A model generated the notes under the pieces. The model was not told the origin of the DNA, searched no databases, and was given only the letters and a program-made list of their open reading frames with translations. Of a DNA stretch of 64,000 nt, positions 32,025 through 43,150 are shown piece after piece. How positions within the stretch are numbered: position 1 is the stretch's first letter; each line of letters begins with the position of its first letter. The position numbers and the translations under genes are program-made. Source of the DNA: Luoshenia tenuis (lineage in GTDB: Bacteria; Bacillota; Clostridia; Christensenellales; GCA-900066905); contig NZ_JACRSO010000005.1 in assembly GCF_014384745.1 (NCBI RefSeq), positions 62,001 to 126,000 on the forward strand. Direction: 5' to 3'.

Positions 32025-32031
32025 CCCATTT

Positions 32032-32368
32032 AAGAAAAGTCCATAGCCGCATAGCGGCAAAAGTTGAAAAGCGATGAAGGGCAAAAGTAGCCCGGGTTCG
32101 CCCCGGTAAGAGAGCGGCGCGTTTGGTGTAAGCGCGGCACGGGGCGCCGGAGGAAGAACAGCCCAGAGCCGCCTGGCCAAAAGGGGAGTACCCCAAGTAG
32201 GGCAGGACGCGGCCGGCGCGTGAAAGCCGGGGGCAATGGAGCCTGTTATTGTGATGGAATGGGACAGTTGCCTTAAGAGAGGTTGGAGGCGTAGCCTCCG
32301 CAAAATTGGGTGGTACCGCGTAAGAGATCAGTCTTTCGTCCCGTTGAGGGATGGAAGGCTTTTTTTAT
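32032..32368 (+). promoter_or_regulatory. T-box riboswitch with Asn (AAC) specifier
   Basis: Canonical stem I marks: GCGATGAAGGGC (K-turn and helix), AAAAGTAG, AGAGAG and a GGTGTAAG loop. The specifier loop reads GGAAGAACA just before GCCC, which pairs with GGGC. This places AAC (32157-32159) plus a purine at the codon position. The T-box GGGTGGTACCGCG is at 32308-32320. The terminator AGTCTTTCGTCCC/GGGATGGAAGGCT (32330-32360) with seven T follows. GAA codons overlap the same loop (32153 and 32156). Confidence 0.9.
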
Positions 32369-32494
32369 TGCGATTTGGCCCCAAAAGGGGAAGGGACAGC
32401 GGCGTAAGAAGCGGCAAAAATCAACTTTGGCCCTGCGTCAATGCGGCGCGGGCGGGTATTTTACTTTGGCATCAATAGGGCGAGGAGGATGGAT

Positions 32495-34573
32495 ATGAAG
32501 CGCACAAGTTACTGCGGCACGCTGCGGCAGGTGCAGATGGGCACGCGCCAGACGGTGATGGGCTGGGTGCAGAACAAGCGGGATATGGGCGGGGTGATCT
32601 TTATCGATCTAAAGGACCGGGAGGGCACCTTGCAGGTGGTATTCAACCTGCAAAACCTGCCGGCGCAGGAGTTTGCCCTGGCCGAGGGGCTGCGCCTGCA
32701 AAGCGTGATCGCCGCCTGCGGCCCCATCTGCAAGCGGGATGAGGAGACCTATAACGAAAAGCTGCAAACCGGCACCATCGAGCTGCGGGCCGAGCATGTA
32801 GAGCTGCTCTCCCAGGCCCGGCCGCTGCCCTTTTCACTGGAGGAGGGGGATAAGGTGCGGGAGGAAAAGCGCCTGCAATACCGCTACCTGGACCTTCGGC
32901 GTCCCCAAATGCTGCAAAACCTGAAGATGCGCCACCGGGTGCAAAAGTGCGCGGAGCAATTTCTGGACGAGGCGGGGTTTATCAGCATCGAGACCCCGAT
33001 GCTCACCAAATCCACCCCCGAGGGCGCGCGGGATTACCTGGTGCCCAGCCGGGTCCATCCGGGCAGCTTTTACGCACTGCCCCAATCCCCCCAGATCTTT
33101 AAACAGCTGCTGATGGTGGCCGGGGTGGACCGCTATTACCAGGTGGCCCGCTGCTTCCGGGACGAGGACCTGCGGGCCGACCGGCAGCCGGAGTTTACCC
33201 AGGTGGATATGGAGATGAGCTTTGTCGACCAGGAGGATATTCTGGAGCACCTGGAAAAGCTGTTTCGCCACATCTTTGAGTGCTGCATGGAAAGGCCGCT
33301 TGCCCGCCCCTTCAGGCGGCTGACCTGGCAGGAGGCCATGGATACCTACGGTAGCGACAAGCCGGACCTGCGCTTTGACCTGCCCATTGTGGACCTGACG
33401 GACATCGCCGCGGGCTGCGGCTTTTCGGTCTTTCGCCGGGTGTGCGACCGCGGGGGCGTGGTGCGGGCCATCCGCGTGCCGGGCGGGGCGGCCTTTACCC
33501 GCAGCGATATCGAGGACCTGACGGCGCGGGCCCTGCGCTATGGGGCGGGCGGCATGGCCTGGATTTTGCTCCGGGAGGATGGGGAGATCAACTCCATCCT
33601 GACCAAGTACTTTACTAAAGGCGAGATGCAGGGCATCCTTGCGCGCACGGGGGCGCAAAACGGGGACTTTATCCTCTTTTGTGCCGATCAGCTCTCCACC
33701 GTGCGCCGCTGCCTGGGCGGCCTGCGGCTGGACGTAGCGGAAAAGATGGGCCTCAGGGGCGAGGGGGAGTTCCAATTCGCCTTTGTGACCGATTTCCCCC
33801 AGTTTGAGTATTCCGCTGCCGAGGGGCGCTTTATCGCCATGCACCACCCCTTTACCATGCCCTATCCCGAGGATATCCCCTACCTCACAAGCGACCCCGG
33901 CCGGGTGCGCGCCCAGGCGTACGACGTGGTGCTAAACGGCATCGAGCTGGGCAGCGGCTCCATCCGCATCCACCGGGAGGATATCCAAAAAAAGATGTTT
34001 GCGGCCCTGGGCTTTACCGAAGAGCAGATCGAGCAGCGCTTTGGCTTTATGGTGCACGCCTTCCAGTACGGCACCCCGCCCCACGGCGGATTTGCCTTTG
34101 GCCTGGACCGGTTGGTGATGCTGCTGTGCGGCGCCTCTTCCCTGCGGGAGGTCATCGCCTTCCCCAAGACCAAGGACGCCGCCTGCCCGCTGACCCAGGC
34201 CCCTGGGCGGGTGGACGCAGAACAGCTGGAGACGCTGGGCATAGCCCTTGCGGGGGAGGAGGCGCCCCGGCAGGGCGGCAATGCGCCCAAGCGCCCGCCG
34301 CTGCAGGTGGATAAGGTGGCAAAGCTGGCCTGCCTGCGCTTTGACGAACAGGAGAAGGCGGCCATTAAAAAGGATCTGCAGGACGTGATCGCCTTTGCGG
34401 ACAGCCTGGCGGCCCTGGATACCGCGGGCGTGCCCCCCACGGCCCACGTGGTGCCGCTGCAAAACGTGTTCCGCGAGGATGTAGCGGGCGTGCAGATGGA
34501 CCGGGACGCGCTGCTCCGTAACGCGCCCACCCGGGCCGAGGGGTATATCGCAGTGCCCCGCGTGGTGGAATAG
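32495..34573 (+). CDS. aspS-gatC: Aspartyl-tRNA synthetase fused to GatC
   Basis: 692 residues, ATG 32495 with GAGGAGG six bases upstream (ATG 32489 is too close). Residues 1 to about 590 are a full bacterial-type AspRS: anticodon-binding OB fold, class II motif 2 (ARCFRDEDLRADRQPEFTQ), GAD insertion and motif 3 (GFAFGLDRLVML). Residues about 598-692 are a complete GatC (VDKVAKLACLRF to NAPTRAEGYIAVP) joined by a Gly/Pro-rich linker without a stop. At two positions that govern tRNA-Asn rejection, Leu30 and Lys82 in E. coli, the sequence has Met31 and Glu84. With gatA and gatB downstream and an Asn T-box upstream, it is most likely a non-discriminating AspRS that makes Asp-tRNA(Asn) for amidation. 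Confidence 0.95.
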   Translation: MKRTSYCGTLRQVQMGTRQTVMGWVQNKRDMGGVIFIDLKDREGTLQVVFNLQNLPAQEFALAEGLRLQSVIAACGPICKRDEETYNEKLQTGTIELRAEHVELLSQARPLPFSLEEGDKVREEKRLQYRYLDLRRPQMLQNLKMRHRVQKCAEQFLDEAGFISIETPMLTKSTPEGARDYLVPSRVHPGSFYALPQSPQIFKQLLMVAGVDRYYQVARCFRDEDLRADRQPEFTQVDMEMSFVDQEDILEHLEKLFRHIFECCMERPLARPFRRLTWQEAMDTYGSDKPDLRFDLPIVDLTDIAAGCGFSVFRRVCDRGGVVRAIRVPGGAAFTRSDIEDLTARALRYGAGGMAWILLREDGEINSILTKYFTKGEMQGILARTGAQNGDFILFCADQLSTVRRCLGGLRLDVAEKMGLRGEGEFQFAFVTDFPQFEYSAAEGRFIAMHHPFTMPYPEDIPYLTSDPGRVRAQAYDVVLNGIELGSGSIRIHREDIQKKMFAALGFTEEQIEQRFGFMVHAFQYGTPPHGGFAFGLDRLVMLLCGASSLREVIAFPKTKDAACPLTQAPGRVDAEQLETLGIALAGEEAPRQGGNAPKRPPLQVDKVAKLACLRFDEQEKAAIKKDLQDVIAFADSLAALDTAGVPPTAHVVPLQNVFREDVAGVQMDRDALLRNAPTRAEGYIAVPRVVE

Positions 34574-34578
34574 GAGGG

Positions 34579-36037
<1,459 letters not shown>

Positions 36038-36045
<8 letters not shown>

Positions 36046-37474
36046 AGGCTATGAAATGGTGGTGGGCCTGGAGGTGCATGTGGAGCTGAAGACCAAAACC
36101 AAGATCTTTTGCGCCTGCCCGACCGATTTTGGGGCCGAGCCCAACACCCAGGTCTGCCCGGTTTGCCTGGGGATGCCCGGGACGCTGCCGGTTTTAAACC
36201 GCCAGGTGGTGGATTTTGCCGTCAAGGCCGGGCTGGCCACCCATTGCACCATCGCCAGCTTTTCCAAGCAGGACCGGAAGAATTACTTTTACCCCGACCT
36301 GCCCAAGGCTTACCAGATCTCCCAGTACGACCTGCCGCTTTGCGAGCACGGGTACCTCCATATCCAGACCCCGGAGGGGGAAAAGCGGGTGGGCATCACC
36401 CGCATCCATATTGAGGAGGACGCGGGCAAGCTGGTGCACGATGAGCAGTTGGGCACGCTGATCGACTGCAACCGCTGCGGCGTGCCGCTGATCGAGATCG
36501 TATCCGAGCCGGACATCCGCAGCGCCAAAGAGGCGGTGGCATACGTGCAAAAGCTGCGGGCCATCATGCTGTACACCGGCATATCGGATTGTAAGATGAA
36601 CGAGGGCTCGCTGCGGTGCGACGTGAACCTATCCGTGCACAAACTCGGCGCCCCCTTTGGCACACGCACCGAGATGAAAAACCTCAACTCCTTCCAGTCC
36701 ATCGAGCGGGCGATCGGCTATGAATACCGCCGCCAGGTAGAGGCGCTGGAGAGCGGCGAGGCCATCGTCCAGGAGACCCGGCGCTACGACCAGCAAAGCG
36801 GCAAGACCTATTCCATGCGCCGCAAGGAAGATGCGGACGATTACCGCTACTTCCCCGACCCCGACCTGGCCCCCATTGTGCTTACGCGCGCCCATATCGA
36901 CGCGCTGGGGGCGCAGATCCCCAAGCTTCCGGACGCGCGCAAGGCGGATTACGTATCCCGCCTGGGGCTTGGCCCCATCTTAAGCGAGCGGCTGACCGAG
37001 AAAAAGGAGATCGCCGACTATTTTGAGCAGGCCGCCGGCTATACCCGCAGCCCCGAGACCCTGGGCAACCTCATCATCTCCGAGGTTTTCCGCCTGATGG
37101 GCGAGGGAGAGGATACGCGCATCCCCATCGCGCCGGAGCATCTGGGGGCGGTCGCGCAGATGGTGGCCGACGCCCACATCAACTCCAGCACGGCCAAGCG
37201 CCTGATCGGCCGGATGTGGGAGGCGGACGAGGACCCCAAGGCCCTTGTGGAGCGGGAGGGCTTAGCGCAGGTGAACGACCCCGAAACGCTGCTGGCCGCC
37301 GTGCGCAAGGCCCTGGCGCAAAACCCACAGGCGGTGGACCAATACCGCAAGGGTAAGCTAAGCGCATCTAAAGCCCTGATGGGCGCGGCCATGCGCGAGA
37401 CCGCCGGCCGGGGCAATCCCCAGGTGCTGGAGCATCTGGTGAATGAGCAGCTTAAGCAGAACGATAAAAATTAA
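36038..37474 (+). CDS. gatB: Asp/Glu-tRNA amidotransferase subunit B
   Basis: 478 residues from ATG 36038, overlapping the gatA stop by eight bases, with GGAGG 10 bases upstream. It has the GatB catalytic cradle (GLEVHVEL near residue 10, zinc-type CPVCLGMPG) and the C-terminal YqeY-like tail domain that grips the tRNA. It phosphorylates and amidates Asp-tRNA(Asn) or Glu-tRNA(Gln). A tRNA-Gln gene lies at 15671, but the operon's T-box specifier points to Asn as the regulated product. Confidence 0.97.
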
Positions 37475-37491
37475 AACCATCAAAGCAAAAA

Positions 37492-37550
37492 CCAGGCGCG
37501 CGGGGCCCTAAGCCATGGAGCAGGATTTCCCGCACGCCTGTTTTTTTATT
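37492..37550 (+). terminator. Terminator of the aspS-gatC/gatA/gatB operon
   Basis: AGGCGCGCGGG and CCCGCACGCCT pair with one mismatch, followed by GTTTTTTTATTT. Confidence 0.8.
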
Positions 37551-37572
37551 TCATAGCTAGTTATTTACTGCT

Positions 37573-38883
37573 TTACACCAGGCCGGCCTGCGCGCAATCG
37601 GCATAGAAGGCGTACCGGTCTTTGCCCAGCTGCTTGGCGCAGTACAGCGCCCGGTCCGCCCGCTGCAGCAGTGCGGAAAAATCGCCCGCATCCTCGGGGA
37701 AGCGGGCCACACCCATGCTGGCCGAGCTGTTAAAGCGCCGCAGCAGCGGGTCGCCATGGAAGATGGCCTGCAGCTGGTGCAGCTTGCCCTCCAGCGCCTC
37801 CCGGGTCAGGCCGCTTTGCAGGTAGACCACAAACTCGTCCCCGCCGTAGCGGGCGGTCAGGTCCTCCTGGCGGAAGCACCGGCGGATGCGCTGGGCGATG
37901 GTGTGCAGCACCTCGTCCCCGGCGGCGTGGCCCAGGGTATCGTTAACGGCCTTAAAGTCGTCGATATCGATAAAGATCAATGCGCCCGGTTTTTTGCTTT
38001 TGCCCGCCAGCATACCGGCGGCCAGCTCCTGTAGCGCGGCACGGTTATAAAGCCCGGTCAGCGCGTCCAGCTTGGCTTGCTCGCGCCACTGAGTGGCCTC
38101 GGTTTTCAGCTCGTCGATGTTGATCAGCTTGCCCACGATATTCAGGCACCGGGTCTTTTGCTCATCCCAAAGGGCGGTGGCGTACAGCTCGAACCAGGCG
38201 TAGCGCCCCTGGCGGGTCTTAAGGCGCAGGCTGCCCTTGACGCCCACCGGCTCTTGGCGGCATTTTTCGATGATGCGCAGCGCCACCTGCCGGTCCGCCT
38301 GATGGATCAGGTCGCTTTGCCCGATGCGCCAGGCTGCCCTGTCTACCTCGCCTGCCCGTCCAAACTGGGTAAAGAAGGGAGCGGAAAAGCTGGCCCGGTC
38401 CCGGGTCAAGTCATAATCGAACACCACCACGGTGCGGATGGCCTCCCCAGCCGTTTCGGCATGGGCGATAAAGCTGTCCGTAGCCGGGTCGTACTCCAGC
38501 AGCACTTCGGCGCGGGATTCGATGGCGGCCCGGTACAGGTGCTGGGCCTGCTTTAGCTGGCGCTGCGTTTCTTCCCGCGCCACAGCGGCGGGCGGACGCA
38601 GCGTAATGGCCAGGGCCGGTTCTCCCGCCCATTCGAGCGGGGCTGCGCATAGTTCCAACCGGTTTGCCCCATCATCTATGGCCAGAGAGGCGGCCAGCTC
38701 ACCCAAGGGGGTGAAAAGCTGCGGCCATACCTGGCGGCAGGGCAGGCCGGGCCGCGCGTCGGGCGCGGCCTGGGCCATGGCGGGGTTTAGGTAAAGGATG
38801 TGCAGATCCTTTTGGCGCAGGATGATCAGCCCGCAGTCCTGCACCGCGCCCATAGATTGTGGATGGTTCGTTTGCCCGTTCAT
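37573..38883 (-). CDS. Diguanylate cyclase with PAS-like sensor domains
   Basis: 436 residues, ATG 38883 after GGAAGAGG. Residues 1-100 and about 115-265 are PAS-like sensor segments. The GGDEF domain covers about 270-430, with the active site GGDEF at 347-351 and the inhibitory site RQED at 338-341, exactly five residues ahead. It should make c-di-GMP and be feedback-inhibited. There is no transmembrane helix, so it senses a cytoplasmic cue. Divergent from phoH across a 670-bp spacer. Its natural counterpart here is the EAL protein at 61363-63654. Confidence 0.93.
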   Translation of the reverse strand: MNGQTNHPQSMGAVQDCGLIILRQKDLHILYLNPAMAQAAPDARPGLPCRQVWPQLFTPLGELAASLAIDDGANRLELCAAPLEWAGEPALAITLRPPAAVAREETQRQLKQAQHLYRAAIESRAEVLLEYDPATDSFIAHAETAGEAIRTVVVFDYDLTRDRASFSAPFFTQFGRAGEVDRAAWRIGQSDLIHQADRQVALRIIEKCRQEPVGVKGSLRLKTRQGRYAWFELYATALWDEQKTRCLNIVGKLINIDELKTEATQWREQAKLDALTGLYNRAALQELAAGMLAGKSKKPGALIFIDIDDFKAVNDTLGHAAGDEVLHTIAQRIRRCFRQEDLTARYGGDEFVVYLQSGLTREALEGKLHQLQAIFHGDPLLRRFNSSASMGVARFPEDAGDFSALLQRADRALYCAKQLGKDRYAFYADCAQAGLV

Positions 38884-39015
38884 GTGCCTCTTCCTTCTAT
38901 TTAAGCGAAAAGCGTTGGTGCCGCACCGGGGCGGGCGCCAAACAGCGCGCGCTAGGTCAAATTAGGTTCCGCCTGCTGGGCGCATGGGGATATGCCCCAC
39001 CGCGGCGGATACGTC

Positions 39016-39178
39016 CGCGCGAAAAAGTAGACTTTTTCGTTCGCTATCATGTATACTGGAACAAGGAGTAAATTGGTAATTTATATTCGATTCTATGGGA
39101 TTATAGAAAAGGTTTGTCTGCGTCGGGGTGCTGAATTGATTTTTATGCACCGAACGAAAAAGTCTACTTTTTCGTTCG
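39016..39178. repeat. 163-bp element bounded by palindromic inverted repeats
   Basis: The 28-bp ends (39016-39043 and 39151-39178) are inverted copies matching at 26 positions. Each is built on CGAAAAAGT and ACTTTTTCG, around AG in the left copy and CT in the right. The 107-bp core is AT-rich against a GC-rich genome. It lies between divergent GGDEF and phoH genes, and no gene is seen in 38884-39553. Confidence 0.7.
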
Positions 39179-39474
39179 CCCCGGCGCTTTCGTTTTATAC
39201 GCGCAAAAAGCGCACTTGCGGGTAAAAGGGCGCCCTGGCGGATTAAAAAAGATCAAAACGCGGCGGCAATGTCCACTTCGGCCGCGCGGCCGCCCGCATT
39301 AGGCCTGCTGCCAGACTTTTTACACGGGCTTAACAGTATGACAACATAATAATGGGTAGAAAGTGGCCTTACACAAGAAGCTGGATTTTTATGCAGCCCG
39401 TTCTAAAGCCGGGCGAGCGGGCGGCGGCGGGGGAAGATTCGCCTTTTTTTGCCGGGCAGGGGCGCGGATGAATC

Positions 39475-39503
39475 TTGCAAGTTTTCATTTGGAATACTAT
39501 AAT
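39475..39503 (+). promoter_or_regulatory. phoH promoter
   Basis: TTGCAA, 17 bp, TATAAT, about 50 bp before the start. Confidence 0.8.
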
Positions 39504-39553
39504 CAAGATACGTGCCCGATGTGCAGGGCGCGCAAGCCTAAAGGAGGGGTTTT

Positions 39554-40561
39554 TTGCAGATGCTTCAGGTGGAATTTGACGATATGGCCCAGGTGATGAG
39601 CGTTTTCGGTCCGTATGACGAATATGTCAAGGCCATCGAAAAGGCGCTGGGCGTGGCTGTCAAATCCCGCGATAACGTAGTGGAGGTCTCGGGCGAGGCG
39701 GACGAGGATGTACGTATCGCCGCGGAGACCCTGCGCACCCTTAAAAAGATGCTGGCCAAGGGCGAGCAGATGAGCGAGTGGATGGTGGGCCAGGCCATGG
39801 ATATGGTGCGCAGCGGCAACGCCGACGACGCCATCGAGGCCATGAGCGACGTGGTAGCCGTGACTTACCGGGGCAAGCCGGTCAAGTGCCGCACCATCGG
39901 CCAAAAGCGGTATATCAAGGCCATCAAGAACCATACGGTCACCATCTGCATCGGCCCTGCCGGTACGGGTAAGACCTATCTGGCCATCGCCATGGCGGTG
40001 GCGGCCTTAAAGCGCAAGGAGTGCAGCCGCATCATCCTCACCCGCCCGGCGGTGGAGGCGGGGGAAAAGCTGGGCTTTTTGCCGGGGGACCTGCAAAGCA
40101 AGGTAGACCCCTACCTGCGCCCGCTGTACGATGCGCTGTTTGACTTTCTGGGGCAGGAGCAGTTCAACCGCCTGCTGGAAAACGGCACCATTGAGGTAGC
40201 GCCGCTGGCTTACATGCGCGGGCGTACCCTCAACGACAGTGTGGTCATCCTGGACGAAGGGCAAAATGCTACACTGCCCACCCTCAAGATGGTGCTGACC
40301 CGCTTTGGCGAGGGATCCAAGGTGATCCTCACCGGGGACATCACCCAGATCGACCTGCCGCGGGAGAACGCCAGCGGCCTTAAAAAGGCGGCGGATATCC
40401 TGACGGATATCGAGGGCATCTCGGTCGTGTACCTGACCAATAAGGACGTGGTGCGCCACAAGCTGGTCAAAGACATCGTCAACGCCTTTGAAAAGTACGA
40501 AAAGGCCCAGGGCGGAGGGGCAAAAGCCGCCTCCCGCCGGTTTGTGCGCAAGGAAGGCTAG
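39554..40561 (+). CDS. phoH: PhoH-family ATPase
   Basis: 335 residues from TTG 39554 (AAGGAGG six bases upstream) or 333 from ATG 39560. The N-terminal KH-like domain (about 1-100) is followed by a PhoH ATPase domain with Walker A GPAGTGKT (near residue 137) and Walker B VVILDEGQNA. The family is linked to RNA metabolism and normally sits next to pgpH and ybeY. Here the rest of that cluster begins 7.7 kb away. It ends near a perfect 14-bp hairpin. Confidence 0.95.
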   Translation: MQMLQVEFDDMAQVMSVFGPYDEYVKAIEKALGVAVKSRDNVVEVSGEADEDVRIAAETLRTLKKMLAKGEQMSEWMVGQAMDMVRSGNADDAIEAMSDVVAVTYRGKPVKCRTIGQKRYIKAIKNHTVTICIGPAGTGKTYLAIAMAVAALKRKECSRIILTRPAVEAGEKLGFLPGDLQSKVDPYLRPLYDALFDFLGQEQFNRLLENGTIEVAPLAYMRGRTLNDSVVILDEGQNATLPTLKMVLTRFGEGSKVILTGDITQIDLPRENASGLKKAADILTDIEGISVVYLTNKDVVRHKLVKDIVNAFEKYEKAQGGGAKAASRRFVRKEG

Positions 40562-40592
40562 CCTCCACATAAGCGCACGTTTTATTATCAAT

Positions 40593-40626
40593 AATCCCCC
40601 TGTCCCAATCGCGGGACAGGGGGATT
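40593..40626. terminator. Perfect hairpin between phoH and the convergent MATE gene
   Basis: AATCCCCCTGTCCC with its exact complement over six bases; no clear U-run on either strand, so termination may be partial. Confidence 0.6.
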
Positions 40627-40655
40627 GGCTTATGCCCGAGAAAGGCGCGGATGGG

Positions 40656-42032
40656 CTATTGGGCGCCCTCGCGCGTCAGGTTGTTCAGCCATAGGTATTT
40701 GCGGTACCGGGGATAGATCCAGGGCAGTTTTACGATCTCATCGGCGCACATCAGGATATAGACCACGATGACCGGCCAGTGGAACACGAAGGTGCCCAGC
40801 AGCGCCAGGGGCAGCGAAAAGCACCAGGAGGCAAAAAATACGCTGAGGGCATCATACCGGGCATCGCCGCCCGCCGGGAATACGCCGCATACGATGACCG
40901 TATTGACGGAATAGGCAAAGACGTAAAACGCGCTGAAGATCAGCATGATGATCAGATACGCCTTTGCGGTTTCCGACAGTACGAAGAACTCTGCCACAAT
41001 GGGGCCCAGGATGCATAAAATCAGCATATGGATGCCGCCGACCCAAAAGGAGATGTGGCAAAACCGTTTCCCGTACACCTTGGCCCTGTCAAACAGGTTC
41101 TGCCCAAGCAGCTTGCCCACCATAATGCCTGCCCCTGCGGAAATCCCCTTGCACACGCAGGTGATCAGCTCCTGGGCGATGGAGGTGATGGAGGCCGCGG
41201 CCGTAGCGTCGGAGCCGAGGTGCCCCATAATAAACGAGTGCATGGAAAAGCCCAGCCCCCACGCCAGGCTGCTGCCCAGCATCGGCAGCGCAATCTTGAA
41301 CAGGTCCCGGGTCACGTCGGCGGAAAACCATTTAAAGCCCGCCCAGTCGGGGTGGACGCTCTCGCCGCGATGGGATTCGGCGATGCACCAGATGAGCGCG
41401 ACCAGCTCAACAAACACGGTGGAATAGGCCGAACCGTTTGCGCCCAGCTTTGGGGCCCCGGCAATGCCGTAGATCAGAAAAAGGTCGAGGACAACATCGG
41501 TAATGAGGGTCACTACGGAGATCATGACGCTTTTGGAGGCTTTCCCCTCCAGCTTCATGATGAGGTAATAACACTGGGTGATGCCGCTGAACAGATAGGA
41601 AACGCTTACCGCGCGCAGGTAGGATGCGCCGGTGGCGATCAAAGCGGGTTCCGGGGTATAGACCCGCATCAAAAGCTCGGGCACGAACATGGCCAGGGCA
41701 AAAAAGACAAAGGAGATGCCCAGCGCCCATTTCATCAGCGAGCAGAACAGGTTTTTGACCATCACCCGGTCGCCCTTGCCCCAGTACTGGGCCAGCAAGA
41801 CCCCACCGCCGCCCACGACAGCGCCGCTGAACAGATGCATGATAAACGCGATCTGGTTCGCCAGGGAGACCGCGGCCACGGCGTCCTGCGTCAACCGGCC
41901 CAGCATCAGCGCGTCCGTTGCGCCAATTAAGGCCACAAGCAGGTTTTGCAGACCGATGGGGATGGCGAGGGAAAACAATTCTTTATAAAAGCTCTTTTTT
42001 TCGGTGGCGTCAATTGCGTGCGTCGTATTCAT
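40656..42032 (-). CDS. MATE-family efflux transporter
   Basis: 458 residues, ATG 42032 after GGGAG. Twelve transmembrane helices in two MATE repeats (LAIPIGLQNLLVALIGATDALMLG in helix 1, and the second repeat at about 250). It should export cationic drugs or metabolites against Na+ or H+. Codon use is slightly more AT-rich than the neighbours. It begins a block of accessory genes between phoH and pgpH; another MATE gene of a different subfamily lies at 46356. Confidence 0.9.
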   Translation of the reverse strand: MNTTHAIDATEKKSFYKELFSLAIPIGLQNLLVALIGATDALMLGRLTQDAVAAVSLANQIAFIMHLFSGAVVGGGGVLLAQYWGKGDRVMVKNLFCSLMKWALGISFVFFALAMFVPELLMRVYTPEPALIATGASYLRAVSVSYLFSGITQCYYLIMKLEGKASKSVMISVVTLITDVVLDLFLIYGIAGAPKLGANGSAYSTVFVELVALIWCIAESHRGESVHPDWAGFKWFSADVTRDLFKIALPMLGSSLAWGLGFSMHSFIMGHLGSDATAAASITSIAQELITCVCKGISAGAGIMVGKLLGQNLFDRAKVYGKRFCHISFWVGGIHMLILCILGPIVAEFFVLSETAKAYLIIMLIFSAFYVFAYSVNTVIVCGVFPAGGDARYDALSVFFASWCFSLPLALLGTFVFHWPVIVVYILMCADEIVKLPWIYPRYRKYLWLNNLTREGAQ

Positions 42033-42114
42033 ATGTCTTATCTCCCGCTCGTATGAATTTTACGTGTTTTGATACGCCGGTTTATTTGGATAAAAAACGT
42101 AAAAACAGGGGCGC

Positions 42115-42148
42115 GAAAAATCGGCGGCGGACGCGAAGCCCGCCGCCG
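42115..42148 (-). terminator. Terminator of the gene at 42196-43041
   Basis: CGGCGGCGG and CCGCCGCCG form the stem; on the minus strand TTTTT follows. Confidence 0.8.
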
Positions 42149-42195
42149 TAAACGGCTATAGGAACACCGCCCCTAAACGCCTTTTTTCCGCCGCC

Positions 42196-43041
42196 TTATT
42201 TTTCCCACCCAGTGGGGCCGCTAAGGAGCGGGAAGTGGGCGATCAGGTGGCAGATGGCCCCGTCTTTGACCTTAAAGGCCTCGACGATCATCATGCCCCG
42301 GCCACCGTCGGCAATGTTTCCGCCGCCCTCCAGCATGCATCCGCTGACCACCAGCCCCCGGGCGGGGTCTACCACCGGAAAGCTGCGGGTGCCCACTGGC
42401 GTGGGCCAGCGGAAGGGCGGGTTGTGTTTAAAATCCCCCCGGAAGGAGTGGGAGTGGTTGGTGGTACGGTAACCGTTTTCATAGCGCTGGGCATCCGGAT
42501 GGATGGGCAGCTTCTCCCAGCCTTCCTTGCGGTCCAGCGCGTCCCAATAGGCGTTGATGATGGCGATCAGCTCCTCCCGGGTGGCGCGCTCTTCCTCCGG
42601 GATGGGGATCTCAAATTCCAGATCCGGCAGTTTGATCTCCTCGATCTGGCTGAAAAAGTAGCGCAGACGCTTGTCGCAGGCCAGCTCTTCGATCTCGGCG
42701 ATCAGCCCGTCGACCACCTTGATGCGCACGGTGTAGTGGTAGTTGGCGGCGTAAACATGGGTCTGGATCTCAAAATCCTGGTTGCGCTCCACGGTCTCAT
42801 TGGACATCACGCCGAAAAAGACCATTTCGCCGCTGACCGGGTCGATAAAGGTCTGCCGCTCTTTGATGACCAGCGTGTTGCGCCACACCTCGTTGTCCCC
42901 TACGGCGATTTCACGTCCGTTATAGGTGGCCCGGCAGTTCGCGGCCAGGGGCAGGGCGTCCGGCGCTTTTTCGATCAGCGCCTCGGTGTACTGTTCCATA
43001 ATGCGCACGAGCTGCGCGCGCTTTAGTGCCTGTTTTGTCAA
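42196..43041 (-). CDS. Uncharacterised protein, possibly NTF2/SnoaL-like
   Basis: 281 residues from TTG 43041, which has AAGGGGGA at good spacing; the longer frame to 43113 crosses its promoter. The protein is soluble, without signal peptide. An N-terminal helix and a NCRATYNGREIAVGDNEVW segment precede a region like the cone-shaped NTF2 fold. A second, similar-sized half contains NHSHSFRGDF and GCMLEGGGNIADGGRG. I do not know its function; a lyase, isomerase or ligand-binding role is only suggested by the fold. Confidence 0.6.
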   Translation of the reverse strand: MTKQALKRAQLVRIMEQYTEALIEKAPDALPLAANCRATYNGREIAVGDNEVWRNTLVIKERQTFIDPVSGEMVFFGVMSNETVERNQDFEIQTHVYAANYHYTVRIKVVDGLIAEIEELACDKRLRYFFSQIEEIKLPDLEFEIPIPEEERATREELIAIINAYWDALDRKEGWEKLPIHPDAQRYENGYRTTNHSHSFRGDFKHNPPFRWPTPVGTRSFPVVDPARGLVVSGCMLEGGGNIADGGRGMMIVEAFKVKDGAICHLIAHFPLLSGPTGWEK

Positions 43042-43084
43042 AACAACGTCCCCCTTTGTAAAATGCTGTCTAAGTTTTGAGGAC

Positions 43085-43113
43085 AGCATACCATGTTTAC
43101 AGGGTGTAATCAA
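43085..43113 (-). promoter_or_regulatory. Promoter of the gene at 42196-43041
   Basis: Minus strand TTGATT (43113-43108), 17 bp, TATGCT (43090-43085). Confidence 0.75.
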
Positions 43114-43150
43114 GGGCGGATGATGCTGTTTTGCCGCCAGGGGCAGGGGC

